Origin: Helianthus annuus
Taxonomy: Eukaryota > Streptophyta > Magnoliopsida > Asterales > Asteraceae
DNA length: 64,000 nt
Direction of reading: 5' to 3'
Assembly: GCF_002127325.2 (NCBI RefSeq)
Contig: NC_035440.2
Location: forward strand, 70,679,819 to 70,743,818
Positions within the stretch are counted from its first letter, which is position 1. Each line of letters begins with the position of its first letter. Positions 31,655-47,634 of the stretch are shown here, piece by piece. A program made the position numbers and the translations under genes. The notes beneath the pieces were generated by a model. It did no database searches, was not told the DNA's origin, and saw nothing but the letters and a program-made list of their open reading frames with translations.

Positions 31655-32260
31655 TTGCCAACCCATGTGGACGGGCCACGTTTTGCTGGTAGAAATGTGG
31701 GTTGGCAATTTTGACAACTTTTGAAGGGTTAAGATCCTTTTGTTAATAATATAACTTTAATCTTTCTGGCTTATCTCGTGTTGTTATCCTTTATTTATCT
31801 TCTTATTTCCCAGTTTTTAGAAACATATTTGTTAGAGTAACAAGAGTTGAGCAAACCATGTTTAATAAATTTAGGATATGATCCTAGATCAAATATCCTA
31901 TCATTGAAAATTTTTCAAGGATCATAGTTTTAGTTGTCAAAGTGTAGGGTTGTTTAGTATAATCAGAATAGTCAAGGATCATACCTGAGGATCCAAGTTA
32001 GGAATCCTAACCTTTAATCAAGATAACCATAAGTGAAATTTTAATGGATGATAAGGATTAAGGATCCTTATTTGTTTAACTTCGAGAACCTGAAAAATGG
32101 AACATATCTTGGGACTAAGCCAATGTAAAAGATAAATTAGTAGCTGGGGACATGCCAAAGGATAACTGGGGATGATCCCAAAGGATCACTGGGACAAGCC
32201 CAAAGGATAACTGGGGACAAGCCCGAAGGATAACTGGGGACAAGCCCAAAGGATCGTATG
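31655..32260. other. 3' region of element C copy 2: stem-loop and minisatellite
   Basis: The stem-loop (TTGCCAACCCA ... TGGGTTGGCAA) is at about 31655-31710. About 500 bp that follow differ clearly from copy 1, then four to five CTGGGGACAAGCCC units lie at 32145-32255. No coding sequence is supported. Confidence 0.7.
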
Positions 32261-32763
32261 TAAACTGGAGTATGGCCCTTACTGGCGACTATCCAAACTT
32301 AGTGACATGAAAATGTCAAAACCTTAGCTAACGTGAAAACGTTAGAAACCTTAGGAACGGATGTATGGTACGTCTACCATTATACGGAGGATCCTGGGTA
32401 TAGCCAGTACGATGAGGTTGTCAGCCCCGGAAGTGGGTACTGGTCCCAAAGACGTGAACTATATCAGGATCATCGTGCGCTGCTGGCGGAAACTGGGGAT
32501 AATCCCAAGGATAACTGGGGACAAGCCCAAGGATCTGCGTTGCTTTTGAAGATCTTTGACGATATGCTGTAGATACCTGAACTATCATAACTCAAATGGT
32601 TCGTGAGAAGAGGATGAAGGATACGGGATCCTTATCCTTTGGTAAAAAGTAAGGAAATGTAATAGTTTTAAGATAAGGACATTACCAGAGTAAGGATCAC
32701 TGACATCACCGGGATCCTTTGAGGATACTTCAATGTAAGGATCACATGCTTGAAGGATCACGT

Positions 32764-36069
<3,306 letters not shown>

Positions 36070-38622
36070 CTATTGCTCCCTTGGCTTCGAGGTTGGCTTC
36101 ATGGATGAGGTATAACAATCCTTAGCCTCCTGCTGATCACTGTCGATCTTGATTATTCCCCATGGGCTAGGGAGCTTCACACATTGATGGTAGGTGGATG
36201 GGACTGCTTTCATATCATGTATCCAAGGCCTGCCAAGGATAACATTGCAACAAGATAAAGAGTCAATAACACAAAATTTCTGATAATTATGTAATCCTTC
36301 CACGTAGATTGGGAGTTTGATGTCCCCCAGAGTTTTCTTCGTTTCTCCACTGAATCCTACAAGCACGGAGGATCTTGGTGTGATGTCTGATTCTGGAATA
36401 CCCATTTTCTTCAGAACATCAAGCTGGATAATGTTCACTGAGCTTCCTCCATCGATAAGGATCCTGCGGACAAAATGGTTAGAGATAAAGAGAGTAATAA
36501 CTAAACTGTTATGATGAGGATCCTGAATGTTAATGCGATCATCCTCATCAAACGTTATCATCTTCCCTTCTGAGACACTTGATGTTCTAATAGGTCTTTC
36601 TCTGTTATCCATTTTTGACTCCTTTGCATGCCTTTTGGCCGCCGAGAAAGATGTACCACAGATGTCTGATCCTCCGGAAATAAAGTTGATCACTTGTGCA
36701 TTTGCCGGAGGTGCTGGAGCCTTTTCAGGGATCCTTTCAGGATCCTGAGTCCTTTGCTTTTTTCTTCCCAACAATTCTTTCAGGTGCCCCTTGCTTAACA
36801 GATACCCAATCTCTTTTCTTAAAGCTATGCATTCTTCAGTTAGATGCCCAAAATCCTCATGGTATGCACACCATTTTGACTTGTCTTTAGTCCCGGATGG
36901 TTTATCATTCTTCCTGGGCCACCTAGCTTTTTCACCTAGATTCTGCATTGCAAGGATTAGTTCATGATTATCAACGGAAAAACAATATTCTGAGATTGGA
37001 GGATAATCTTCATCATCCTCTTCTTGGTCAACAGCATGCACATTCTGGTTCTCATTTCTATGGTAGGATTTGAATTTGTTGTTCTTGAAGGAGGATCCTT
37101 GCTTCTCCTGTTTTGAGGATCCTACTTGTCTCTCCTGGATCCTCTTGTCATCCTCTAGCCGGATGAACCTGAGTGCCCGAGTTCTTACTTCATCTAGATT
37201 CCTGCATGGTGTCATAACAAGATCATCATAGAATAATGAATCCTTAAGCAGTCCCATTTTGAAGGCTTCAACAGCCGTAGCCATATCCAAGTTGGGAATG
37301 TCCAAGGATTCTTTACTAAATTTAGTTATATAATCCCTTAATGATTCATTATGACTTTGAGTTACCCTATATAAATCACTAGTTAATCTTTCAAATTTTC
37401 TACTACAAGAGAATTGGTTATTGAATAAATTAACTAAATTAGCAAATGAAGTAATAGAGTAAGGGGGAAGACTTAGCAGCCATTTAAGAGCTGATCCAGT
37501 AAGAGTGGATCCAAATCCTTTACATAGGCATGCTTCCTTTAGCTTTTCCGGGATTGGATTGATCTCCATCCTTTCCCTGTATTGTGCTATGTGCTCCTCA
37601 GGATCCGTTGTACCATCATACAGCTTCATAGTAGGGATATGGAACCTTTTGGGTACCTCTGCATCACAAATTGGTGGTGCAAAGCGAGATACCTTATGGC
37701 TTCCATCTGCAATCTCTGGGATAGGCTTGACTACCCCTGGAACATTTGAGATCATATCTTTTAGCTTCTGCAACTCCCTGGCCATAGCATGATTGATACC
37801 TGTATCCTGCATGAATCCATGGTTAGTGGTAAGATAATTATTTAAAGTGTTACCTCCCATTGAGTTCAAGTTAGTGAATCCATATTGCTGGGATTCGGGG
37901 ATAACGGAGGGACCAGTGGAAGCAATGGTCTGCATTGGAATGAAGTCCCCTTGATGGACATCTAGACTTCCTGTTTGCAAACTCTTTAGGGATCCTGTCA
38001 TCTGGGAGGATCCTGGTATCTGGAAGGATCCTGGTATCTGAGAGGATCCTGGAACGAAGGAGGATCCTTGAACCTGGGATGATCCTGGAACAAAGTAGGA
38101 TCCTTGAAACTGCTGCGCTCCCGGGTAGGCTCCTGATTTCATGAAGGATCCCATATGCTGGGGATAGGATCCTGCCAGCTGAAAGTGTGAGCCTGATGTC
38201 TGAGTCATTGCTGTTGATCCGAGGTGCAATCCTCTTGATTCTCCCATAATTTGCACGTCTGGAATTTCCGATGGCTGAGAAGTGATCATTGGAGTATCAA
38301 AGCTCAAGGATTTGGGCATCAGTGGGGAATGATCCTCTGCCGTTCTCCTTTGTCTTTTGAGATCTCCAATTTCCCTGAGGATCCTTTCATTAGTTTCATC
38401 CTGCCGCTGCATACGATCCTTCATCTGCAAAATCAAAGTAAATACATCACTAGTACTGGGAATATAAGAATTCATAGCAGAAGAAGATGGAGGTTTAGAG
38501 TTAGTAGGAGTTTGTCTCTTCTCAGCATTCTTCTGGGATCCTGCCGGTGGAGGAGGCAGAGTGTTCTGAGACGAGGTGACTGCAGACATCGCCGTGGACA
38601 TGTTTTTCAATGATGAAGCCAT
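36070..38622 (-). CDS. gag-pro: Element C gag-protease, intact (850 aa)
   Basis: The start MASSLKNMS lies 57 bp inside the primer site. The order is a polar N-terminus with a predicted coil (QMKDRMQRQDETNERILREI), a Gly-Ser-Pro tract around 160-220, the gag core with LYDGTTDPEEH, a zinc knuckle CX2HX4HX4C near 580-600, and aspartic protease with LIDGGSSVNII near 720 and ILGRPWIHD. It assembles the particle and matures the polyprotein. With pol intact too, this copy may be coding-competent. Confidence 0.92.
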   Translation of the reverse strand: MASSLKNMSTAMSAVTSSQNTLPPPPAGSQKNAEKRQTPTNSKPPSSSAMNSYIPSTSDVFTLILQMKDRMQRQDETNERILREIGDLKRQRRTAEDHSPLMPKSLSFDTPMITSQPSEIPDVQIMGESRGLHLGSTAMTQTSGSHFQLAGSYPQHMGSFMKSGAYPGAQQFQGSYFVPGSSQVQGSSFVPGSSQIPGSFQIPGSSQMTGSLKSLQTGSLDVHQGDFIPMQTIASTGPSVIPESQQYGFTNLNSMGGNTLNNYLTTNHGFMQDTGINHAMARELQKLKDMISNVPGVVKPIPEIADGSHKVSRFAPPICDAEVPKRFHIPTMKLYDGTTDPEEHIAQYRERMEINPIPEKLKEACLCKGFGSTLTGSALKWLLSLPPYSITSFANLVNLFNNQFSCSRKFERLTSDLYRVTQSHNESLRDYITKFSKESLDIPNLDMATAVEAFKMGLLKDSLFYDDLVMTPCRNLDEVRTRALRFIRLEDDKRIQERQVGSSKQEKQGSSFKNNKFKSYHRNENQNVHAVDQEEDDEDYPPISEYCFSVDNHELILAMQNLGEKARWPRKNDKPSGTKDKSKWCAYHEDFGHLTEECIALRKEIGYLLSKGHLKELLGRKKQRTQDPERIPEKAPAPPANAQVINFISGGSDICGTSFSAAKRHAKESKMDNRERPIRTSSVSEGKMITFDEDDRINIQDPHHNSLVITLFISNHFVRRILIDGGSSVNIIQLDVLKKMGIPESDITPRSSVLVGFSGETKKTLGDIKLPIYVEGLHNYQKFCVIDSLSCCNVILGRPWIHDMKAVPSTYHQCVKLPSPWGIIKIDSDQQEAKDCYTSSMKPTSKPREQ

Positions 38623-38678
38623 GTAATTCTTTGAAATGATTTCGAACAGAAAGTTTTCTTATGAATGAAGCACCAATT

Positions 38679-38696
38679 GCCCCACGGTGGGCGCCA
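38679..38696 (-). other. Element C primer binding site
   Basis: TGGCGCCCACCGTGGGGC lies on -, three bases after the 5' LTR. Confidence 0.82.
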
Positions 38697-38699
38697 AAC

Positions 38700-39417
38700 T
38701 GTTTTGGTCAAAAAATCACACAAGGATAATGCAACCAAACTTTATGTAAATGGGGTATGATGCTTGGTTTGTAGAAAAAGTAAAGGATCACTTCAATGTG
38801 AAATATGCAAAGACACAATTATTTATATGAGGAAAAAGCCCTTGATCAATGTATGATCTCCGGCATAAAAAACCTCGGGTGATGGCAACTACCGATCACC
38901 AAACTTCAATATATGAAAAATAGTTACAACTTTGGATGATAATGAGCTGAGTACAAGGATCACTATAGTTTCGAGTGTCTAAGCGTGTGAGAGTTGTGTT
39001 GTGTGTTCTTCCGAATGAGGAAGAGTGTTATATATACAAGTGTAGATGACCTATTTTAGGTAAAATGACTAATAATCAGCTCATTACCCCTTTAGAAATA
39101 AAAGTAAATCTAGCCTAAATTATCGCCCTTAAATCATGCCAAGTTTCCATATCCTTCACAACGTCCATCTCCGATTAAGCACATGCCATAGTTGTGAAGA
39201 CGTGTCCTTTAATTGTGATGCTAAGAGCGGATCCTGCTAGTCATTCCTGCAAAACAGCATTGAATTCAACGAAAGCAACTGTTAGCATGAGGATCCTATG
39301 ATGGTCCGTGATCCTGATCCTGGAACTCTGCTGAGGATCACTATCTGCCAAAGAAACAAGGATCACTGGTTAGGATCACATGTGAGGATCATGTATTGTA
39401 AAAATCCAGCCCTAACA
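38700..39417 (-). repeat. Element C 5' LTR
   Basis: This is the full LTR with TG...CA ends. A TATATATAAC sequence on - near 39030 is a likely TATA box for genomic transcription. Confidence 0.92.
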
Positions 39418-39631
39418 ATATTGAAGTCTGGTGATCGGTAGTTTCCATCACCCGAGGTTTTTTATGCCGGAGATCATTCATTGATCAAGGGCTTTTTCCT
39501 CGTATAAATCCTTGTGTCACTTGTGCATTTTACATTTAAGTGATCCTTTACTTTGTTCATCATACCCAGCATCATTCCCCGTTTACATAGAGTTTGGTTG
39601 CATTATCTTTAAGTGATTTTTGACCAAAACA
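39418..39631 (+). repeat. Element B 3' LTR, second part
   Basis: This resumes B's LTR at ATATTGAAGTCTGG and ends ACCAAAACA, followed by the ATAAT duplication. Confidence 0.93.
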
Positions 39632-39636
39632 ATAAT

Positions 39637-39686
39637 AAATACGAAAAAATACCCTTCTCTCGACGATGAGAGTACGGGTTGTCACA
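39637..39686 (-). repeat. Tail of solo LTR D
   Basis: The last 50 bp of D end in GGTTGTCACA, then TAGAA, where element A resumes. Confidence 0.85.
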
Positions 39687-41466
39687 TAGAAGTTCAACAA
39701 CTAGGAGAAACCTCAGAATCCTGGACATTATATACTGATGGTGCATCTAATGTTAGAGGTGTAGGATTGGGTATACTACTAAAATCGCCACATGGGGACA
39801 TATTACCCCAGGCTATTAGGTTTGAATTCCCTGCCACTAATAATGAAGCAGAATATGAAGCCTTAATTGCAGGATTAGAGTTGGCTAAGAGCATGAATAT
39901 TAAAAGTTTGCAGGTGTTTGTTGATTCCTTGTTAATTACTAATCATTTTAATGGATCCTATGCAGTTAAAGGTGAGAAGTTAATCGAGTATCTCGAAATT
40001 CTAAAAAAATTAGCAGGATATTTCGATGTTTTTACACTTGAACAGGTACCAAGAGAAGATAATGCTGAAGCAGATGCCTTGGCAAATTTAGGATTATCAG
40101 TCAGGATACCAGAAGGAACCCAAATACCAATACTTCACATCCTATATCTTGCAGTGGATCTTTTCAAATCTCAGGATAAGGAGGTAACAAGTATTCGGGA
40201 TCCTGGTCATGATCCTGATGAGGATCCTAAGTCCTGGACGGCTCCAATCATAAGATATCTCAAGGAAGGACACATCCCTAAGGATGAGAATCCTAAGGCC
40301 TTTAGAATGAAGGTATCACGATGCACTATTATAAGTAATGTTTTGTATAAGAAATCTCTTGCAGGACCATACCTGAGATGTTTGGAGGATCCCGAAACTA
40401 AAGAAGTGCTTCAGGATATACACGAAGGGAATTGTGGTAACCACACTGGGGGCATGTCATTATTCTCAAAAGTATTAAGAACAGGATACTATTGGCCGAC
40501 GATGAGGAAAGATGCTACAGAATATGCTCGAAGATGTGAAGCATGTCAAAGGCATTGTAATATATTACATCAACCAGCTGAACCATTATATCCTATAGCT
40601 TCCCCTTGGCCATTCATGAAGTGGGGGATGGACATAGTAGGGAAATTGCCGAAACTCCAGGAGGAAAAGTCTTTATGCTGGAAATGACTGATTATTTCTC
40701 TAAATGGGTTGAAGTCGAAGCATTTGTTCAAGTTAGAGACCAAGAAGTAGTATCCTTCATAAAAAGGAATATCCTGACCAGGTTTGGAGTACCAGCCAAG
40801 ATAATTTGTGATAATGGCTCTCAGTTTATAAGTAAGAGGACTACTGACTTTTGTAAGAGTTGGGGAATCAAAATGATCACATCTACTCCAGTACATCCTC
40901 AAGCAAATGGACAAGCAGAATCCTCGAACAAGATAATTTTCAACAACTTGAAGACGAGACTAGGAGCTAAGAAAGGAAGATGGGCAGAAGAATTACCCTT
41001 TGTTTTGTGGGCTGATAGAACAATAATAAAGAGTGCAACTGGCCAAACTCCATTCTCCTTAGTATTTGGAGCAGAAGCAGTGATCCCAACAGAAATGGTG
41101 ATACCTACAGCAAGATCTAACCTCCGGGATCCTGAGCAGAATCCTGAAGCTTTGTGCCAAGAATTGGACACTGTGGATAAGACAAGAGATGCGGCAAAGC
41201 TAAGGATGGCAGCATATCAACAAAGTATATCCAGGGCATATAACAAGAATATCAGGACTAGAAGGTTTCAAGTTGGAGATTGGGTATTAAGAAAGGCTTT
41301 TCAGAATACTACTAATCCTGCCAATGGAAAGTTAACTCCAAAGTGGGAAGGACCATATGAGGTTGAATCAGAATCTGGGATGGGAGCATACCGACTCAAG
41401 AATATGGAAGGGGATATGCTACCAAGATCCTAGAATGTTATACACCTAAAGCTCTATTTCAAGTGA
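39687..41466 (+). pseudogene. pol: Element A pol, 3' part: second RNase H and integrase
   Basis: This continues the gene cut at 4259. The second RNase H (YTDGASNVRGVG, NNEAEYEAL, VFVDSLL, EADALAN) is followed by the integrase finger (NHTGG, CEACQRH) and core (WGMDIVG, ICDNGSQF, GQAESSNK). A one-base deletion near 40652 shifts frame between the first two catalytic Asp regions. A TAG at 41431-41433 replaces Trp near the C-terminus, and the frame then runs to TGA at 41464-41466. Confidence 0.88.
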
Positions 41467-41683
41467 GTTTAGAATTTAATTTCTAACTCAGGATGGTATG
41501 AATTCTATCTCTTTTAAATATGTTTGAATATATTTATTCTTTTAAACCCAATACTGACTTAAGCATCGGAGGGGTGTTAGCCAAGCTTTCTGAAATCAGC
41601 TGTATACAAGAAAGAAAAAGGAAATCAGTTCAGGATATAAGGCAGGATGTAAGACAAGATCATCCTAAAACCCTAAATCCTAC

Positions 41684-42251
41684 CCTTTCTCAACCACTTC
41701 ACCGGATAATCCGCTCCACCAGGGATTGAATCTCTTTTTACAAAGAAAAACTTGGATTTCCATTCCTCCTCATTCCTGGTGGCACAGAGTATCAGTGGAT
41801 CACTGGAGGTGGAGTAGAACAAGAATCGGCAAGAGCCATGGCATCTAAACCGGTATGCTAAAGGGAGATCATGAACAGAAAGATCAGGAACATGGGTGTT
41901 CTTGATTTGATCAAGAACAAGCAAAACTTGCCAAAGCATTGGCATTGTTTGACTAAACCAAATTTTTGTGATGTTGAAAAACTCGGTGATAAAGTCAGGA
42001 AACGGGAATTGTAGCCCTAAGGTAAAAGGAAAAGCATTAAAACATAACCACTTGTCGGAAACCATGTCTGACCGGATTTCCCGATCGAACGGCCGGAACA
42101 TCATCCCTTTTGGAAAGATGCCAGAGGATTTGAGAGCCGACAAATGAGCGCTGTCAAAGGAGCATATTTTTTTCTCCGGATCTTGAAGGATATTCTGGTG
42201 AATAAACGAAGGGGCGGAGTCGCCAGAGCTGGATCTGGTTTGCCTCGCCAT
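41684..42251 (-). pseudogene. Element A antisense gene, exon 1 only
   Basis: ATG at 42251 (MARQTRSSS) is open to a GTAGGA donor at 41683-41678. The exon is 568 nt, the same length and donor phase as exon 1 of B and C. Conserved blocks are FPFTLGLQFPFPDF, MPMLWQVLLVLDQI and EEWKSKFFFVKRDSIP. Only about 220 bp separate it from the end of pol, so exons 2-4 are gone. I call it a remnant, although the frame itself is unbroken. Confidence 0.75.
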
Positions 42252-42480
42252 ATGATCGCCGGAATATTGTGCAGAATAGAGGAGAAAGAAGATGGAAATG
42301 AGATAGAGGATTTTACCTTTTACTCTTCGGTGAAGGTTAAATGAAGATAAGGATGAGAAGTTATAGGGAAGTAATGAGTAAATATAGGCTGAACGGTTAC
42401 AAGTTGTCACATCATGGTCTTATCTCATAATTACCTTGGAACACGTAAAAATGTAACTCAGGATCCTTAACGGTAACATT

Positions 42481-42494
42481 TTTGGGGACAATTG
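42481..42494 (+). other. Element A polypurine tract
   Basis: TTTTTGGGGACAAT lies directly before the 3' LTR and resembles the tracts of B and C. Confidence 0.7.
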
Positions 42495-43236
42495 TTATGG
42501 GTGAAATTCTGAGCCCATATCCTGGATAATATCTTAAATTATATCTTGATTATATGATAAATATTCATACCCAGGATACTGACTCAGGATATTGGTAACA
42601 ACCTGATGTGGTATCCTGAGGATTACTAACGGATTATGTGTAGGAGTACGAGCTCAAGTTTGCAATGTTCATGAAGACCTCTTCCCCTGAAGACTCGGTC
42701 CAAGTTGTTCGAAGATAGACGTTGAGGCCGCTTTACTTGGTCTCCAACGTTAACTAAGGAATATTCGCTGGCATCCCCCGTTTATAGGAGATTTTGTTTT
42801 TGTTTCATAGCTATAAATAGACGGATAAACCAGATCAAATAGGACATCACACTCACTACTCTCGAGTTCTCATACTTTCTCTCGCAACTCTCACTTTCTG
42901 AAAAAGCATTGTAACACTTAGTAGCGATATGGTCTATATCATGCACTGTATCCTGACATTTGATGTAATAAGAAGAACAAGGCAGTTGCGATTGTCAGCT
43001 CCCAAGGTTTTGTGCCGACGATCTAGATTGATCAAGGGCTTTCCTCTTACATCTCGTGTCACCCTTTATTTTTTGCTCATTGTTTGATTGTAGATATAGC
43101 TCGATATCCTGAGCTATATCCTGAAACTGTTTTCGCAAACAACTAAATCAACATATTTTCGATACACATTCTTAGCATACTACCTCACTTAACTAATTTG
43201 ATCACTAAATTGTTTAGGTAATTTTTGACCAAAACA
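42495..43236 (+). repeat. Element A 3' LTR
   Basis: This is a 742-bp LTR, starting TGTTATGGG and ending CAAAACA. CTATAAATAG at 42821-42830 is its likely TATA box. AGGATA/TATCCT motifs are frequent. Confidence 0.92.
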
Positions 43237-44592
43237 CCCGCCAGATCTATATTCAATTTCCTGAAATACATGCAGTTTGAAAACATCAACAAAAGTTGAG
43301 CGAGTTCATGTGTTTTGTATGTGAGCTCGAAATAAACTTGTAATCACTGTATGTATGTATTCGTAAATTCGGTATGAAAGCGTCTATGAACAGATCAATT
43401 AATGATTTATAAGGTCATTAATATGTGTGCAATGGTGCAGGAAGGCTCAAACCTAGTAGATTTTGTACCGGGCTTCCGGCTGGAAGACATAGTCACCACC
43501 TTCGGCCACTTCCGGCCAGGGGTGGAGCTCGCAACACCCAAATAGATCTATCACTCATGTCCCTCGGTCCTTATACGAGGATTAATGGTCTTAAGCGTTA
43601 TACCCACCACTCACATGATCTAACAGTTCATTCCTTAGCTAACCATACCATATGTAAACGTTTGTAAACAATTTTAACATTTATTTCACCCCCGAAGTTA
43701 TAAAACTGAAAACAGTTAAAAGAAAAGGGGGACATGAACTCACAGTCTTGCGTTCTTCGATCAAATAACTCAAAGCTTCTTCTAGGTTGCACGACTACCT
43801 ACACACGTGCTACGGTTTATTAGACGGATGGGTCGTGCGTTGACTTTTAGTCTTAATTGTTATGACTTAGTAACTTTGAGTTACATTTCTTGTTGTTAAA
43901 AATTTATTCCAAAGTATATAATTGTTTGTTAAAATAATAATATTTTAACTTAAATTATATTTATTAATTATTGGAATATTAGTTATAATAATATATTTTA
44001 ACTTATTTGTTTTTGTAATCCTTCATAAATATTTTCCCCAAGAATGGGTACACTTATACATGTATTCTTAGGCTTGTGTATTTTGCCAAGTATTGGTGGC
44101 GTATTCCGGTGTGTAGTTATACGTACAAGAATACGTATTTTTATGGTATTTATTATGTATTCTTATACTTAATTTTTGTATTTATACTTTCCGGAATATT
44201 ATTTTTAACCAATAAATACCACCAATTTACATTCTTAAAGCATATATATTTTAAGAAAATTTTTATAGAAAATTATTTATAATTCTTCCTTGGCAAAAAT
44301 ATATATATTTTCACATAAACTTCAAAAATGATATATTTTCAAGATTAACTTAGAAAATATTTATAAATCCATTTTTCACCTCAAAATAATATGTTCAAAA
44401 TTTGTTTAAGAAAATATATATATTTTCTTCAAAATAATATATATTCTAAAAATTCAAGAAAACATATATATTTTTCTTTACTAAAAAAATAATATATTTT
44501 CTTCTTGACAAAAATATGATATATTTTGTAATAATTATAAAAATCATATTTTTCGTTTTCTTGGTTTCCAAAATAACGTTTTACTCACTTGT

Positions 44593-44634
<42 letters not shown>

Positions 44635-46100
44635 TTAGTTCCGGAATATTTTGTAGTTCACATTCCTTGTTTGGTTTGTTCCAATTTTTGGGTGTAGGTT
44701 ATATATTTATTTTCTTGGAATTTTGGTAATATTTTGTATTATAATTTTTGGTATTTTGGTAAGTTATATTATTTCAAGTCCTAAAATAATATAACTATTA
44801 CACATAATATACAAGTAATCACACAAATTGTGACATCTAAATGTATATTTTCCTAAATACATATTTAGTCATTTTTATTTATCAAAAACAACCTCCAACA
44901 TTTATAATTTTTGTAACAAAAATTATGGCAAATTTTATATGAAAAATCATGGTTAAAATGTACTTGTAAACACTTGTTTAAAAATATTTTTCTAAGTGTA
45001 TAAATTCTAGAAAAAATTTGCCATAGTTTCCCCTTAAAAATGGAGGTTTCCATGCTTTCAGAGTGTATCATTTTCTTTTAAAATCATCACAAATCAACAA
45101 CAATTCAATCAATACTGACCAATAGCCTAAATCATGCATTCTACACTACAACATGGACTTGAAATTTGGTAAAAATTTGTAGTAACTTAGTATGTTGTTA
45201 AGTAAGCTTAGTTACCCTTAAAAGTGTGGTTATTTATTTATAAATCACATTCTTGAAGATTTTAGACTTTCACAACTTGTAAAGTGATTTTCTAAAAATA
45301 TTTCTTCTTGTTTTTTTTTTCTTGTTAATAACATGTTTCTACACTTGATTTACACTAAAAATGTTATTAGTTTCTTTAAAAATCATGGTTATGTAAATCT
45401 TGTAAATAAACTTGGTTTCTTGAGAAAACTAGTTTTGAAATCATCCATCTGCAATATTTATATTATGTTTTGATCATCATCATTCATAAAAACATCTTCA
45501 TATTTCAAGTCCATGTTTACATAAATGATGTTCATCTTGGTTTTTCACAAGATCATCCACTCACTTGCTAGATCATGTGTTTAATCACAATCTAGCAAGT
45601 TTCATATGATGTCTAACATCATAAACATAAACAATCAACAATCAAGAAGCACACATACACTTAAACAACATAGATTATTATGATTTTGAACTTTATGTTA
45701 TAGATTATGTTCTTAATCTTTGATGTTTCTCATGATTAGCAACTTACATATACTTTTAACCAACGTTATAAGAAGTAAAATGAGATTAGGAGGGTCTTAC
45801 CACTAGCACAAGGCTAGGGAAGAGGTTTAAGATGATGAACTTGGTGGTTAAAAGCTTGTGAGAGAGGTCCTTCAATCTACAATGGCACCAAGCTTCTTAT
45901 CCTAGCTCCTTACACATTATGATCACTTGAGAATGGAAGAATGAGAGGTGAAAATGATGGTGATGGTGCGCTTGGTTTCGGCCGTGACCAAGGAGAAGGG
46001 AGGGAGAGAGTTTGAGTTGGTGAAATGTGTTTGTGAAATGAAGAGAATGAGGGACTTGTGGGTTTTAAACAAATTCTCCAACAATCTCTAAACCAATGTG
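43237..46100. repeat. Old chromovirus-like LTR fragment, target of element A
   Basis: GTTGAGCGAGTTCA at 43290-43310 and GAACTCAC at 43735 recall the same landmarks in LTRs D and E. A purine-rich GGGAGGGAGAGAG at 46000 recalls the end of E's LTR. The middle is AT-rich and holds (TA)n at about 44597-44630. No ORF here is convincing. The left end is cut by A, and I could not place the right end. Confidence 0.45.
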
Positions 46101-47170
46101 TATTATGTCTGAAAAGCTACAACAATATCAAATAAAATATTTGAAATAAATCAAGGGTGGGCCACACCCTTTGTGACCGTCGCCATGGGGGGGGGGGTAT
46201 AGGTTTGGGATGTAATGGATAGTTAGGAGAATTAGTTAGATTTCAAGTATCTAGTTAGTGTTATTAGATGTTATATGATTATAAGGTGTGTTATGATGTT
46301 CGGGGACCATTACTAGCTCGAAAATGATAAAACATTGCTTCTAGTGAAAATTTGGTTTTTCGGGTAGTGTCCGGTTGTTCGGTTGGTTACTGGTTTGTTA
46401 AGGTGCTAAATTACGCAGTTTAGTGTGCTTTATGTTCCCTTTTATGACAGTTTTGATTCCTGACACTTGGGAAAGTATTCTGGACCATTAAACCATAATT
46501 CTGCATAATATTAAGTTGTTTAAATGCTGATTTTTGCTGAATTCTGCAGTTTATGTGAGTTTTAGGTACTTTCCGGCACTTAAACTATCACTAGGAAGAC
46601 AGTTTCATGATCCTTACTTTCCTACACACTATACTAGTGTAACTCTTGGTTTCTGGCTCATTATGTGCTCTAACATTATGTCTGTCTGAATACTGAACTC
46701 CCGTCAGTACTTCTTATTTTGTCTGATCACTGTGCTAACTTTGTTTTGTGCATCATTTGAATCATAAAGTGTTGCACGCAATAATGATATTAAATCATGT
46801 AAGATGTGATGCATTTGTATGTATATGACAATAATCAGAAAGAATTCATCTCATTAGTTTAAATTAGCACATTCACTAAGCCTCAAATTTCTGTTTAATT
46901 ATTGTACGGATACATGAAATTTTGACAGTTGTCACAACGAGTGCATCCCAGTTTAATCAAAACAAGCTTTTATAACTTTAAAGTATTGAGAGCTATTACA
47001 ATGTTTATATCTACCAATATACTCATTCAGTATTTGTCATGTTGGCAGTTCCATGACTGTAGTCATGTTACTCGTTGGCTAACCCATTGTCCAATAGTAA
47101 CGAATTACTAGTAGTGTATACAAAACCCCACATACCGGAAGCAATTGTAGAATACATAGGCTCACTTAGT
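46101..47170. other. Unassigned non-coding sequence
   Basis: A G11 run is at 46188. I see no coding pattern, repeat boundary or RNA gene. It may be the rest of the LTR-like segment to its left. Confidence 0.4.
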
Positions 47171-47199
47171 TTTGGCTCTTGGGTTTCCCTCAAATGACG

Positions 47200-47285
47200 A
47201 AGTCCCCGATGGTGCTGGTGCCCCCCGGTGGTGCCGGTGGTGCCGACGATGCGGACGATGCGGATGGTGCCGGTGTGGATTGAGG
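47200..47285. repeat. GC-rich GGTGCC/GATGCG short repeat
   Basis: Imperfect GATGCGGAC and GGTGCCGGT units give a sharp GC peak in AT-rich surroundings. The overlapping open frame looks like a by-product of the repeat. Confidence 0.5.
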
Positions 47286-47634
47286 TCTGTTTGGGTCAAA
47301 AGTAGCAGTCTTGAAAACCCCTCAACTTTGGATTCTAATTTTTGTGGAAATCTTGGTGGAAAAAGTAAGGTTTTTGGTTCAAAAATTTTGTTGAATGGGA
47401 CAAGTTTCGATCGATTACATATCGAATTTGGTTGATTTATAGTGGAATCGGATCAGATTTCGTTGATTAACAGTGAATCGTTGATTAAGCAAGTTTTTTT
47501 TACTGATTTTTGTAAGTGTCGCATTGGTTTGAATTATCGTTAGTTGGAAGAAAAGGTTTCGTATAACTTGAAGAGATCGATTTAGTTGTGAATCTGTCTT
47601 CCGTTGTTTTTTGTGAATTGTCGTTGGTTGGAAT

